From contig NZ_JACGUT010000082.1 of NCBI RefSeq assembly GCF_014076845.1, positions 124,001-188,000 on the forward strand: a DNA stretch of 64,000 bases, in the 5' to 3' direction. The position numbers and the translations under genes were made by a program. This stretch comes from Colwellia sp. MB3u-41 (GTDB taxonomy: Bacteria; Pseudomonadota; Gammaproteobacteria; Enterobacterales; Alteromonadaceae). Positions 54,492 through 63,303 of this stretch are shown in pieces. The notes below the pieces were generated by a model. That model saw only the letters and a program-made list of their open reading frames with translations. It was not told the DNA's origin and ran no database searches. Each line of letters starts with the position of its first letter. The stretch's first letter is position 1.

Positions 54492-54518
54492 AAGGACATC
54501 ATTCGATGTCCTTTTTTT
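54492..54518 (+). terminator. Terminator of tandem unit B
   Basis: Perfect 9-base stem AAGGACATC / GATGTCCTT, ATTC loop, T run. Confidence 0.9.
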
Positions 54519-54562
54519 CTGCCTTTATTTTGACTACTAGGTGAAAAAAACTCATCTATCGG

Positions 54563-54640
54563 ATGAATTTATCTCGTTTGCGGCGTTTGATGAATAACCT
54601 TATGGTGAAGATGTATTTTGAATCTCCCCCGATTCTTTAA
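54563..54640 (+). CDS. Mini-ORF of unit C (25 residues)
   Basis: Reads MNLSRLRRLMNNLMVKMY then FESPPIL, same start, stop and length as in unit B. Only residues 10-14 differ. Function unknown. Confidence 0.35.
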   Translation: MNLSRLRRLMNNLMVKMYFESPPIL

Positions 54641-54675
54641 TAGCACTTACTTATATTGTTAAACTGTTTCATTTC

Positions 54676-54703
54676 AAGGACATCATTCGATGTCCTTTTT
54701 TTC
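54676..54703 (+). terminator. Terminator of tandem unit C
   Basis: Same AAGGACATC / GATGTCCTT stem with ATTC loop and T run as unit B. Confidence 0.9.
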
Positions 54704-54875
54704 TGCCTTCATTTTTTATTTCTTTTACTGTCCTTTTAGTGCAAACGAACCAAAGTAGTGCAAGCAAGACCTTATCACCGTGTAAGTAAAAAAAAATAAA
54801 CAATGATATCAATAAATTAAATTTCGGTATAAGTATTGCTAATCACCTCTGTCTTCATCAATATATTTTACTTAT

Positions 54876-55763
54876 ATGCCTATTCAAACACCCATACGTG
54901 GTTTACGGTCATTCTGTGTGGCCTCAAAATGTTTAAGTTTTAAACATGCCGCCGCACAATTATTTTTAACCCCCTCAGCGGTTAGCCATCAAATAAAACA
55001 GCTAGAGGAACAGTTAGGTTTTATCCTTTTTAAAAGACGTACCCGATCAATAGAATTAACCAGTTCAGGGAAACAGTTTTATCAGTCTATTCAGCCGATT
55101 ATTCATCAGCTTGAGTCGACAATTTCAGAATTTACTCATAACCAACAAAACAAGACAATTGTCATTAGTTTGCCTGAGTTTTTTGCCAGCGAATTATTCA
55201 TTCCACAATTAAGTGAATGGTCTGAAAAGAACCCAGAAATCAATCTGCAATTAGAGACAATAAAGTCAGGAAGTGAGCCCTCCCAGGTTGCTGACTTATC
55301 AATCGTACTCGCCAATGGGAAGCCTAATGCCAGTATTGTTCATGAATTATTTCCTGTTCGCTACACTCCTGCTTGCAATAAAAAACTCTATAAAAAGCTT
55401 AAAAGTATGGGGGTTGCCGCATTAAAAAACACGCCACTCATTTTACACCGTTCTCGTCCTTGGTCATGGCATCAATGGGCTGACAACATTAACATTGACG
55501 ATTTTGATCCGAAACAAATTATACAATTTGACAGTATGTTTGGCGTCGTACGAGCAGCTCAACAGGGAATGGGAATTGCTTTAGTACCTCTTCCTATTAG
55601 TAAAACATGGTTTAGCGAGGAACTATTAGTGAAACTATTCGATGAAGAGCTAAATACCAACGACAGATACTATTTAATTCAACATGAGAATATGGAAAAT
55701 AAAACCGAACTAACTTTATTCGCAAATTGGGTAAAAGAAACCTTCGCCAATGACAATAAATAG
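54876..55763 (+). CDS. LysR-family transcriptional regulator (GcvA-like)
   Basis: 295 residues. N-terminal winged helix-turn-helix about 5-65: LRSFCVASKCLSFKHAAAQL, TPSAVSHQIKQLEEQLG, FKRRTRSIELTSSGKQFY. C-terminal periplasmic-binding-like effector domain about 90-290. The IRGLRSFC start and AVSHQIKQLE core are typical of the GcvA subgroup. No divergent target gene is close: the tandem array lies upstream, astB farther in the other direction. Target unknown. Confidence 0.92.
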   Translation: MPIQTPIRGLRSFCVASKCLSFKHAAAQLFLTPSAVSHQIKQLEEQLGFILFKRRTRSIELTSSGKQFYQSIQPIIHQLESTISEFTHNQQNKTIVISLPEFFASELFIPQLSEWSEKNPEINLQLETIKSGSEPSQVADLSIVLANGKPNASIVHELFPVRYTPACNKKLYKKLKSMGVAALKNTPLILHRSRPWSWHQWADNINIDDFDPKQIIQFDSMFGVVRAAQQGMGIALVPLPISKTWFSEELLVKLFDEELNTNDRYYLIQHENMENKTELTLFANWVKETFANDNK

Positions 55764-55887
55764 CCGCGTTGGTGATGGGTGAATTTTATTCACTTAATAC
55801 GTTTATTTTAATCGTTTGTTTAGCTAAATTAAAATTTCTATAGTGAACGTGCATTAACCCAATGCGCTTTTAAAAAGAGATACCAAA

Positions 55888-56418
55888 ATGAATAGTGAAC
55901 ACGTTTTTTTAAAAAAATCATTAATGACTCTAGTAATGACTTTAGTGATAAGTAGCCCTTTAATGGCTTTTGAAAACAACTTAGCCTTAAAAGTGGCTAT
56001 CGTTAAAGATGCTACTGGTAGTCAAGATATTGTTAAGGGAAACTTTAACTCGAGTATTAAAAAACTAACCAGACGTCATAAAGATGAAAATTCATACAAC
56101 AGCAATATGAGTTTATGTGTTGCTTATTTACAAGCTGATAATGCCAAACAGTCAGAATTAGCATGTACTGCGGCAATCAACGATGTTGAAGCCATGGACT
56201 TATATAATGACAAAGCCCTATACCTTAAATCATTAAGTTACAGTAATCGTGGTATTTCGAGATATAAAAATAATGATATTTCTGGTGCCTTAACTGATTT
56301 AAGTGCAGCTGTGTTAATTGATGCAAATACGGTTACCGTTGGTAACTTAAACATTGTAAAAAAACGACTCTATAAATCTCAAACTCTTGCTTCAACTTCA
56401 GCACAGTTTGCCGAATAA
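55888..56418 (+). CDS. Exported TPR-like protein of unknown function
   Basis: 176 residues. Signal peptide about 1-28 (LMTLVMTLVISSPLMAF). The mature part has helix pairs in TPR spacing: NMSLCVAYLQADNAKQSELACTAAI is split as about 71-95, then YLKSLSYSNRGISRYKNN and DISGALTDLSAAVLID about 112-145. Two cysteines lie in the first repeat. Periplasmic and probably a protein-protein adaptor. A short ORF with a good ribosome-binding site follows 35 bases later. Confidence 0.75.
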   Translation: MNSEHVFLKKSLMTLVMTLVISSPLMAFENNLALKVAIVKDATGSQDIVKGNFNSSIKKLTRRHKDENSYNSNMSLCVAYLQADNAKQSELACTAAINDVEAMDLYNDKALYLKSLSYSNRGISRYKNNDISGALTDLSAAVLIDANTVTVGNLNIVKKRLYKSQTLASTSAQFAE

Positions 56419-56453
56419 TCATCATTACAACGTTAATATTTAGGAGATACAAC

Positions 56454-56591
56454 ATGCTAAAGCGAATGCTATACAGTATTTTATCCGTAACGACTTTACT
56501 GCTTAACATTAAACATTTATCAATAAGTCAGTGGGATATTGAAGAAACAGACAATACACAACACTTTAATAACTCGCGACAACAAAGGTAA
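56454..56591 (+). CDS. Small ORF, 45 residues, possible exported peptide
   Basis: ATG with a strong Shine-Dalgarno (TAGGAGATACAAC) 35 bases after the TPR-like gene. Residues 1-19 (MLKRMLYSILSVTTLLLNI) look like a signal peptide or membrane anchor; the remainder is polar and acidic (WDIEETDNTQHF). Not recognised. The ribosome-binding site and linkage are the main evidence. Confidence 0.5.
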   Translation: MLKRMLYSILSVTTLLLNIKHLSISQWDIEETDNTQHFNNSRQQR

Positions 56592-56767
56592 ATGAATGAT
56601 CTATTTAAAATACAGTAGCAACGCAGTTAACTCATTTAACATTTAAATGATAAAAATAACGTTGCTACCTTATTTCCTTATACCCAACCCTCATAAAATA
56701 AAACTACGTTAACCGCATTAAACGGGCACTTTCCTGTAAAAACACTTATCATTAAAATCGAGTTTTT

Positions 56768-57697
56768 ATGAACTATATTAGTGTAATAGAGAGATATCAT
56801 GAATATCATGACGCTATTCATGAGCTTATGGCTTCAATCGTTGCAGGGGCTTTTGATGAAAATTTTTTTAACGATGAACGCTTACTGAAAAACTCAATGG
56901 ATTGGCTGACCAAACATTACCCTTTTATTGAGTTGATGTTCACTTTAGATGCCGATGGTATTCAACGTAGTAAAAACATTTCAAAGCATAACGTTGTCAA
57001 TAAAAACAGTATTGAAGGCCCTGGAATAGACCGCTCTTATCGCCCTTACTATATCAAAGCAAGTGAAAATAATAACATTATTGTTACCGAGCCCTACTTA
57101 TCAACCTCTAGCCATAATTTATGTATCTCTTCGTCAATGAAATATGCCAATAAAAATGGTGATGTGGTCGGTGTGTTGGTGATTGATATTAACTTATCTC
57201 AGGCAATTGAGTTTTTAATGGGCGATGTAAAACGAAAAAAATTCCACCCTTTTTTTGTTAGTATATATTCATGCATTGTTATTGGCCTTTTCTTTATCGT
57301 GGGTATTCTTTTATATTCGGCAGGTAGTGAAATAATTAATTTACTGCTTTCACCCACCCCTGAAGATCTTCAATTAAAACCGTTTGGCATTATTATTTTT
57401 TTAACCTTAGCACTCGCTATTTTCGACTTAGGTAAAACGACCATTGAAGAAGAAGTGCTCATGCAAAAAGATATATTACGCCACAGTTCGACACGACGAA
57501 CAATAACTCGATTTATTGCGACCATCTTAATTGCTGTTTCGATAGAAGCTTTATTGCTGATGTTTAAATCGGTGCTTGGCTCGCCTGAATACTTAGTGAA
57601 TGCGGTAGCGATGATGGCAACTTCAGTTGGATTACTGGTTGGATTAGGACTTTATGTTTATCTTGGCGCAAAAGCAGAAACATTGTTGAAGAAATAG
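56768..57697 (+). CDS. Cache/PDC-sensor membrane protein without output domain
   Basis: 309 residues. N-terminal Cache-like (PDC) domain about 15-155, with LTKHYPFIELMFTLDADGIQ, DRSYRPYYIKA and VVGVLVIDINLSQ. Four hydrophobic segments follow, about 162-187, 208-226, 250-268 and 282-302. There is no kinase, GGDEF or chemotaxis domain. An in-frame stop just upstream of the ATG rules out a longer N-terminus, so the Cache domain lacks the usual preceding membrane helix. The linker between the second and third helices is basic (ILRHSSTRRTITRF). Confidence 0.75.
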   Translation: MNYISVIERYHEYHDAIHELMASIVAGAFDENFFNDERLLKNSMDWLTKHYPFIELMFTLDADGIQRSKNISKHNVVNKNSIEGPGIDRSYRPYYIKASENNNIIVTEPYLSTSSHNLCISSSMKYANKNGDVVGVLVIDINLSQAIEFLMGDVKRKKFHPFFVSIYSCIVIGLFFIVGILLYSAGSEIINLLLSPTPEDLQLKPFGIIIFLTLALAIFDLGKTTIEEEVLMQKDILRHSSTRRTITRFIATILIAVSIEALLLMFKSVLGSPEYLVNAVAMMATSVGLLVGLGLYVYLGAKAETLLKK

Positions 57698-57840
57698 CTT
57701 ACATTGCTTAATTATTAGTAATATTTATATCAATAAAGGCATAAATATACGTGATTAACAGACCACAGCACTAGTCAAACTTCACCCTAGCGGGTAGAAT
57801 CTAGCTCATCAATTTTTTAAGAACAATGAGATGCATTCAG

Positions 57841-58569
57841 ATGGGTAGAGCATACCAAAACCGCAAATTGTCAATGGCGAAAACAGCCGGTGCGAAAACT
57901 AAAGTTTATTCTAAATACGGTAAAGCAATTTATGTGAGTGCCAAAGAAGGCGGTGTAGACCCTGACGGCAACTTAACACTTCGTGGTTTAATTGAACGAG
58001 CTAAAAAAGACCAAGTACCTACACATGTTATTGAAAATGCTATTAAGAAAGCATCTGGTGCTGGCGGTGAAGACTTTGTGGCGGCACGATATGAAGGTTT
58101 TGGTCCGGGTAACTGCATGGTTATTATCGATTGTTTAACCGATAACGGTAATCGTACCATTAAAGACGTTCGCCAATGTTTTACTAAAACGTATTCTAAA
58201 ATTGGTTCATCAGGTACTGTTTCACACATGTTTAATCATCAAGCCGTATTTGCCTTTCAAGGTGAAGATGATGAAGCTGTTTTAGAGACCTTAATGATGG
58301 CTGATATTGATGTGACCGATGTTGAGCTTGAAGACGGTATCATTACTGTTTATGCCCCGCACACTGAGTTTTTCAAAATTAAAACTGAATTTGCGAATTC
58401 AATGCCAGAATTTGATTTAGAAGTTGAAGAAATTACGTGGGTACCACAAACTTATACTGAAATTACCGGTGAAGATGACACGGCAAATTTTGAGAAGTTT
58501 ATCGCTATGTTAGATGACTGTGATGATGTACAAAACGTTTATCATAATGCTGATATTGCCGAGTCATAA
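57841..58569 (+). CDS. YebC/PmpR family protein
   Basis: 242 residues from ATG 57841; the [19 protein letters not shown] start is canonical for the YeeN-like branch (an upstream ATG at 57826 would add five residues). Family blocks: [71 protein letters not shown]. YebC proteins are described as transcription regulators and, more recently, as translation factors for proline-rich stalls. Single gene. Confidence 0.94.
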   Translation: MGRAYQNRKLSMAKTAGAKTKVYSKYGKAIYVSAKEGGVDPDGNLTLRGLIERAKKDQVPTHVIENAIKKASGAGGEDFVAARYEGFGPGNCMVIIDCLTDNGNRTIKDVRQCFTKTYSKIGSSGTVSHMFNHQAVFAFQGEDDEAVLETLMMADIDVTDVELEDGIITVYAPHTEFFKIKTEFANSMPEFDLEVEEITWVPQTYTEITGEDDTANFEKFIAMLDDCDDVQNVYHNADIAES

Positions 58570-58589
58570 TTTAACATAAGACTAAGCTC

Positions 58590-58613
58590 AGGATGCTCTT
58601 TATCTGGCATCCT
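58590..58613. terminator. Hairpin between convergent YebC-family and crotonase genes
   Basis: Stem AGGATGC / GCATCCT, 10-base loop, weak T tract. Probably a shared terminator. Confidence 0.5.
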
Positions 58614-58626
58614 GGTTTCATCATAC

Positions 58627-59430
58627 TTACTTAGCCAGTTTTTCCAGCATGACATTTACCGCGTCTAAATGTTCTGGGTTGTTATGACACATCCCTTGGA
58701 ATACTGCACAAATATCTAGAAAATCAGGTAAATCGGTACGCTGTGCCATTTTCATCAATCGCTTAGTTAAGCGCATTGAAGCGGTTGGTTTACTGGCTAT
58801 ATCCGTCGCTAAGGCTCGCACTGTTTCCATTAATAATTCAGGTTCAACAACATTGAGCACAACGCCCAATTCTTTTGCCTCTTCGGCATCTATAATACGT
58901 CCTGTAAAGGTGAGTTCAGCGGCCTTTTGATAACCGATAGCGCGTTGCATAAACCACGCACCACCATCACCAGGGATGAGCCCTAAATTAGCAAATGTTT
59001 CTCCAAACTTTGCTTTGGTTGAAGCAATACGGATGTCACACATATTAGCCACATCAAAACCTGCACCGATTGCTGCACCATTAATAGCCGCAATAATAGG
59101 CACTTCACATTTGTGTAAAGCAAGAGGGATTCGTTGAATACCTTGGCGGTAACGCGCTTCAAGTTCTTGAACATCGCCAGCAAAATCTCCACCACGCTCG
59201 GCCATATCTTTAATATTTCCGCCTGAAGAAAACGCGGAGCCCGCACCGGTAATAATCAAAACTGCCACATTAGCGTTTTTATTCACCCAATTAACGGTTT
59301 CAACAATATCATCCGCAATTGCTGTACTGGTTAACGCATTACGTACGTCATGACGATTAAACGTTAACGTAACAATATTATTGTCTAGGGCGAGTATGCA
59401 GTCTGATAATTGGGGAAGCTTTTCTTTCAT
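58627..59430 (-). CDS. Enoyl-CoA hydratase/isomerase (crotonase) family protein
   Basis: 267 residues from the ATG at 59430 (a GTG at 59433 overlaps the mazG stop). Crotonase oxyanion-hole segments: GAGSAFSSGGNIKDMAERG near residue 65 and AINGAAIGAGFDVANMCDIR near 115. The position of one usual catalytic Glu is in KFGETFANLGLIPGDGG. Substrate unknown: hydratase or isomerase in fatty- or amino-acid degradation. It is translationally coupled to mazG, which is unusual. Confidence 0.9.
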   Translation of the reverse strand: MKEKLPQLSDCILALDNNIVTLTFNRHDVRNALTSTAIADDIVETVNWVNKNANVAVLIITGAGSAFSSGGNIKDMAERGGDFAGDVQELEARYRQGIQRIPLALHKCEVPIIAAINGAAIGAGFDVANMCDIRIASTKAKFGETFANLGLIPGDGGAWFMQRAIGYQKAAELTFTGRIIDAEEAKELGVVLNVVEPELLMETVRALATDIASKPTASMRLTKRLMKMAQRTDLPDFLDICAVFQGMCHNNPEHLDAVNVMLEKLAK

Positions 59431-59432
59431 CA

Positions 59433-60275
59433 CTATTTCTCTTTAAGGTATTTCAGTGTTGACTTTTTTTCATCGCGCTTCACTTGTTGCCAGTATGCTT
59501 CTAGCGTTTCGAGTGAGTGCTGTTCAAATATTATGCCTGAGTCTTGTACCTGCTTTTCAACACCATGAAATCGTGTAGTAAATTTCTGATTTGCTTGGCG
59601 TAATAGCTGTTCTGGGTCTTGCTTGGCATGACGACAAAGGTTAACAACCGCAAACATTAAATCACCGAGCTCTTCAGCCAATGCCTCGGGGTTATTCTGT
59701 TCAATCTCAACCTTAACCTCCTCAACTTCTTCCGCGACTTTAGCAAATACGTCTTCAATATTATGCCAATCAAACCCTGCATGAGCACAACGTTTTTGAA
59801 TTTTAGCCGCTTGGCTCAGTGCGGGTAAATTTCTTGGAATATCCGCAAGAATACTGACGGTTTCGTTGGCATTTTTTTGTTGTCTTTCTTGCGCTTTTTC
59901 ATCTTCCCAATTTGCATTTATATCAGCATCAGAAACTAACTTTTTATCGCCAAAAACATGTGGGTGACGGCGGATCAATTTTTCACAAATGGCAGCGACC
60001 ACACTGTCGAAATCAAATTGCTTCTGCTCTTGACCGAGTTGACTATAAAAAATAATTTGAAATAATAAATCACCTAATTCTTTTTCTAACTCAGAGAAGT
60101 CTTGCTGCTCAACAGCGTCAATTACTGCATCAGCTACTTCATAAGCTTCTTCGATGGTATGAGGAACTATCGAGGCAAAGTCTTGCTTAATGTCCCACGG
60201 ACACCCTCTTTCTGGGTCGCGAAGTTGTGTCATAATCCAACGGAGTTTTTCGATTGAAGATTTGTCATTTAACAT
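59433..60275 (-). CDS. mazG: Nucleoside triphosphate pyrophosphohydrolase MazG
   Basis: 280 residues with two MazG domains. The first has GCPWDIKQDFASIVPHTIEE and LEKELGDLLFQIIFYSQ; the second EEVEEVKVEIEQ and LAEELGDLMFAVVNLCRH. Both carry the metal-binding EExxE / ExxD sets. It degrades NTPs and, in E. coli, lowers the (p)ppGpp-linked stress response. Conserved order rlmD-relA-mazG is interrupted here by an inserted gene (60294-60842) and a duplicate of the mazG 5' end. Confidence 0.96.
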   Translation of the reverse strand: MLNDKSSIEKLRWIMTQLRDPERGCPWDIKQDFASIVPHTIEEAYEVADAVIDAVEQQDFSELEKELGDLLFQIIFYSQLGQEQKQFDFDSVVAAICEKLIRRHPHVFGDKKLVSDADINANWEDEKAQERQQKNANETVSILADIPRNLPALSQAAKIQKRCAHAGFDWHNIEDVFAKVAEEVEEVKVEIEQNNPEALAEELGDLMFAVVNLCRHAKQDPEQLLRQANQKFTTRFHGVEKQVQDSGIIFEQHSLETLEAYWQQVKRDEKKSTLKYLKEK

Positions 60276-60293
60276 TTTTAATGTCCACCATAA

Positions 60294-60842
60294 TTAATGT
60301 GAAGAGGTCTGCCACTCAATTTTAGTAACCTTGTCGTCTGGGATAGTAAATATCATTGGTGCCACTCCTACATCTTCGTTAGCTACCATATAGATATAAT
60401 TGAAGCCTTCTATCCTGCTTGGCTTACCCAATTGACGTATTAATTCATCTTCCCCATTACAAGTAATCGAACTAAAGCTTAAGCTCTCACCACAACCTGT
60501 TAAATTAAACTTTTGAAACAGCTTACGAGTAACTATTTCACTACCGTCATCATATTTGTCGTAATCATAAACATAAAATTGTATAGAAATTTCGTCATAT
60601 TTTAGAGTGATGTTTTTATCTAATCGCTTATATGTTTCATTTCGTATTGGATTTTCTATAATTTCATTTGGGGTTCCGTTTTTATTAACAACATCATCAT
60701 AATGCTTACCCCATGAATATAGAGTTTTATAATAGAAATCCGATGGTGGTGAACCTTCCCTAAAGGTTTTTCCCCACTTGGTAGCTCCCATCAAAAGAAT
60801 ACTGATGCAAATAACCATGAACAAATGTAATAATACTTTCAC
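60294..60842 (-). CDS. Exported protein of unknown function inserted between mazG and relA
   Basis: 182 residues, GTG start with AAGGAT five bases upstream. Signal peptide about 1-20 (LHLFMVICISILLMG). The mature part has two similar segments, VVNKNGTPNEIIENP and LIRQLGKPSRIEGF, spaced like the two strand-G-x-P units seen in BamE/SmpA-type folds, plus two Cys in FNLTGCGESLSFSSITC. No function assigned. Its neighbours normally touch each other in related genomes, so it looks like an insertion. Confidence 0.75.
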   Translation of the reverse strand: MKVLLHLFMVICISILLMGATKWGKTFREGSPPSDFYYKTLYSWGKHYDDVVNKNGTPNEIIENPIRNETYKRLDKNITLKYDEISIQFYVYDYDKYDDGSEIVTRKLFQKFNLTGCGESLSFSSITCNGEDELIRQLGKPSRIEGFNYIYMVANEDVGVAPMIFTIPDDKVTKIEWQTSSH

Positions 60843-60861
60843 TTAATATCCTTATTAATAA

Positions 60862-61020
60862 TTAACTCATTAACCGTGGAACCTTGCATTCCTCTTCAAT
60901 GGTGTGGGGAACTATCGAAGCAAAGTCTTGCTTAATATCCCACGGACACCCTGTTTCTGCGTCGCGTAACGCTGATATAATCCAGCGAAGTTTATTCATT
61001 GAAGCTTGTTCAGTTAACAT
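60862..61020 (-). pseudogene. Duplicated 5' fragment of mazG
   Basis: A 52-codon frame beginning MLTEQASMNKLRWIISALRD and containing GCPWDIKQDFASIVPHTIEE, the same as residues 24-43 of MazG. After codon 43 the match stops abruptly and a few unrelated codons lead to TAA. It occupies the place of mazG directly after relA. The first seven residues differ from MazG, and the nucleotide sequence has many silent changes, so the copies are not recent twins. Confidence 0.85.
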
Positions 61021-61055
61021 ATTTATACGTTTTCCATAAGGTAGATAAAATAAAG

Positions 61056-63263
61056 CTAAAGTCTTTTAACCTCTAATACATCGTCGAGTTGCAGTAATTT
61101 TCCAATTAAACGACCTAATATTTCATTGTTTGGAATTTCGATATTTAATAACATAGCGACTGTTTGTTTACTGGCATCAGAACGACTTTCCATGCCGACA
61201 ATACTGACACGTTCATTTGAGACAATCGTAGAAATATCACGGACTAACCCTTGACGATCACTTGCGATAACTTTAACCGTTGCAAGGTAATTCTGTTGAC
61301 TCTGCTCACCCCATTGCACTTCTACTTGACGCTCAGGTTGCTGATTTAATGCATTAGCGAATTGGTCACAATCGTTGCGATGTACCGAAATACCTCTTCC
61401 TTGGGTAATAAAACCCGCAATATCGTCACCGGGCACTGGATGACAACATTTTGCCATGTGTGTTAACAAATTACCGACACCCGATACGGTTATACCATTG
61501 GCGTCAGCTTTAAATTTTTGCTGAGTTTGTTGAGGTTTTACTAAGCTTTGTGGGTCAAGTTCAACAGGGGGTTTATTTCTTTCTTCATGATATTGCAAAT
61601 GATTAATCACTTGCTGCAAGCGAGCATTACCTGAGCCTATTGCGGCATATAAATCATCAACGGTTTTAATATTAAAACGTTGGCTTGCTAGCATTAAGTC
61701 TGCATCTGATAAATCAAGTTTAGATAATTCGCCATCTAACTGCTCTTTACCTGAGGCAATGTGTTTGTCACGGTCAAGAAGCTTAAAGAAATGCTGAATT
61801 TTCGATCTTGTTCTTGGTGCATGAGTATAATGCAGATTAGGGTTTAACCAATCTCGACTTGGGTTGGGTGTTTTACTGGTTAGTACTTCAACTTGATCAC
61901 CTGTTTTTAAACGATAAGTAAAAGGCACAATTCGACCAGAAACTTTAGCACCTATACAACAATGACCAACATTTGAATGAATATAATACGCAAAATCTAA
62001 CGGAGTAGCCCCTGCTGGCAAATCAATTACATCACCATTTGGCGTGAATACATAAATACGGTCTTCAAAGACTTGGCTACGTAACTCATCCAACAAGTCA
62101 CCGCTTTCGCTTACATCATCTTGCCATTGTAATATTTTTCTTAACCAACTCACTTTTTCATCAAAACCCGTTTTTCTATCGGTATTTTTCCCCCCTGCAC
62201 TGCCTTCTTTATAACGCCAATGGGCAGCGACCCCCATTTCTGCATCATCATGCATTTGCTGAGTTCTAATTTGAACTTCTACTGATTTACCCTCAGGACC
62301 TAAAACGACCGTATGAATCGATTGATAACCATTAGGTTTTGGCGTCGCGACATAGTCATCAAATTCATTAGGCAAATGCTGCCAACTTGTATGAACTATG
62401 CCTAATGCGCCATAACAGTCTTGTAATTTATCAACAACAACTCTTACCGCTCTAACATCAAAGAGTTCTTCAAAATCAAGTGACTTTTGTTGCATTTTTT
62501 TCCAAATGCTAAAAATATGTTTAGGCCGGCCATAGACGTCACCCAAGATATTTAAATCTTTTAATTGCCCGCTAAGGTTGCTAACAAAATCAGCCATGTA
62601 TTGTTCTCGGTCAAGGCGTTTTTCATCTAATTGTTGGGCAATATCTTTATATACGTTTGGATGGAGGTAGCGAAAAGATATATCTTCAAGCTCCCATTTT
62701 AATTGCCCTATGCCTAACCTATTAGCCAGTGGCGCATAAATGTTGGCTGTTTCTTTGGCAGCTAAAACACGTGTTTCTTCATCCGCATTTTTTACCAGTC
62801 GCAAGTAGCAAACTCGCTCAGCAAGTTTAATCACAACCGCACGTACATCATCGACCATCGCAACTAACATTTTACGGATGTTGTCAACTTGGTTTGCAGA
62901 CACTTGATTTGACTGGCCTTGCTGCAGGGTCTTTATTGCCTGCATTTGGCTAACACCATTACATAAGTTGAGTATTTTTTTAGAAAAATTTTCTTCAATG
63001 TATTCCAATGAAATACATTGATATTCATATAAGGGGAGTAAAAAAGCAGCACACAATGAATCACGGTCAAGATTCAAGCTGGCAAGAATCTCGACCATTT
63101 CTAAAGACTTAGTCTGACACTCTTGCTGCTCTACGCAGAACTCACTCACTTGCTGCCAAAGCTTCTCGAGTGCTAGGTTTTTTTGGTCACTAAGTTCTAA
63201 TGAGCTTAACCATTGCTCAAAATTTATTTCTGAAATTTGATGAGATTTACGTACCGACACCAT
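61056..63263 (-). CDS. relA: GTP pyrophosphokinase RelA, (p)ppGpp synthetase I
   Basis: 735 residues; ribosome-associated alarmone synthetase. The N-terminal hydrolase-like domain has lost the HD metal pair (LCAAFLLPLYEYQ), as normal for monofunctional RelA. Synthetase domain about 240-360 with EFDDYVATPKPNGYQSIHTV; the EFDD form marks RelA. TGS domain near 405 (IYVFTPNGDVIDLPAGATP), zinc-finger/CC region with CCHPVPGDDI near 615, C-terminal ACT domain near 660-735. ATG start at 63263. It lies 40 bases after rlmD. Confidence 0.97.
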   Translation of the reverse strand: MVSVRKSHQISEINFEQWLSSLELSDQKNLALEKLWQQVSEFCVEQQECQTKSLEMVEILASLNLDRDSLCAAFLLPLYEYQCISLEYIEENFSKKILNLCNGVSQMQAIKTLQQGQSNQVSANQVDNIRKMLVAMVDDVRAVVIKLAERVCYLRLVKNADEETRVLAAKETANIYAPLANRLGIGQLKWELEDISFRYLHPNVYKDIAQQLDEKRLDREQYMADFVSNLSGQLKDLNILGDVYGRPKHIFSIWKKMQQKSLDFEELFDVRAVRVVVDKLQDCYGALGIVHTSWQHLPNEFDDYVATPKPNGYQSIHTVVLGPEGKSVEVQIRTQQMHDDAEMGVAAHWRYKEGSAGGKNTDRKTGFDEKVSWLRKILQWQDDVSESGDLLDELRSQVFEDRIYVFTPNGDVIDLPAGATPLDFAYYIHSNVGHCCIGAKVSGRIVPFTYRLKTGDQVEVLTSKTPNPSRDWLNPNLHYTHAPRTRSKIQHFFKLLDRDKHIASGKEQLDGELSKLDLSDADLMLASQRFNIKTVDDLYAAIGSGNARLQQVINHLQYHEERNKPPVELDPQSLVKPQQTQQKFKADANGITVSGVGNLLTHMAKCCHPVPGDDIAGFITQGRGISVHRNDCDQFANALNQQPERQVEVQWGEQSQQNYLATVKVIASDRQGLVRDISTIVSNERVSIVGMESRSDASKQTVAMLLNIEIPNNEILGRLIGKLLQLDDVLEVKRL

Positions 63264-63303
63264 AAAAATAACCTACTAAATTTTAGAGAAACAAAATGAA
63301 TAC

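Larger units (their letters stand above)
54346..54529 (+). repeat. Tandem unit B (184 bp)
   Basis: Nearly identical to unit C (54530-54713) apart from one 15-base block in the middle and a few single changes. Contains a mini-ORF and a perfect terminator. GACTACTAGGTGAAA marks its start. Confidence 0.9.
54530..54713 (+). repeat. Tandem unit C (184 bp)
   Basis: Third copy, exactly 184 bases after B. All differences from B inside the mini-ORF fall within one 15-base block (54591-54605) without changing its length. Confidence 0.9.

Noticed and set aside
54145..54713. CRISPR array
   Set aside because: Repeat units are 184-203 bp with nearly identical interiors, no short repeat/spacer alternation and no cas genes.
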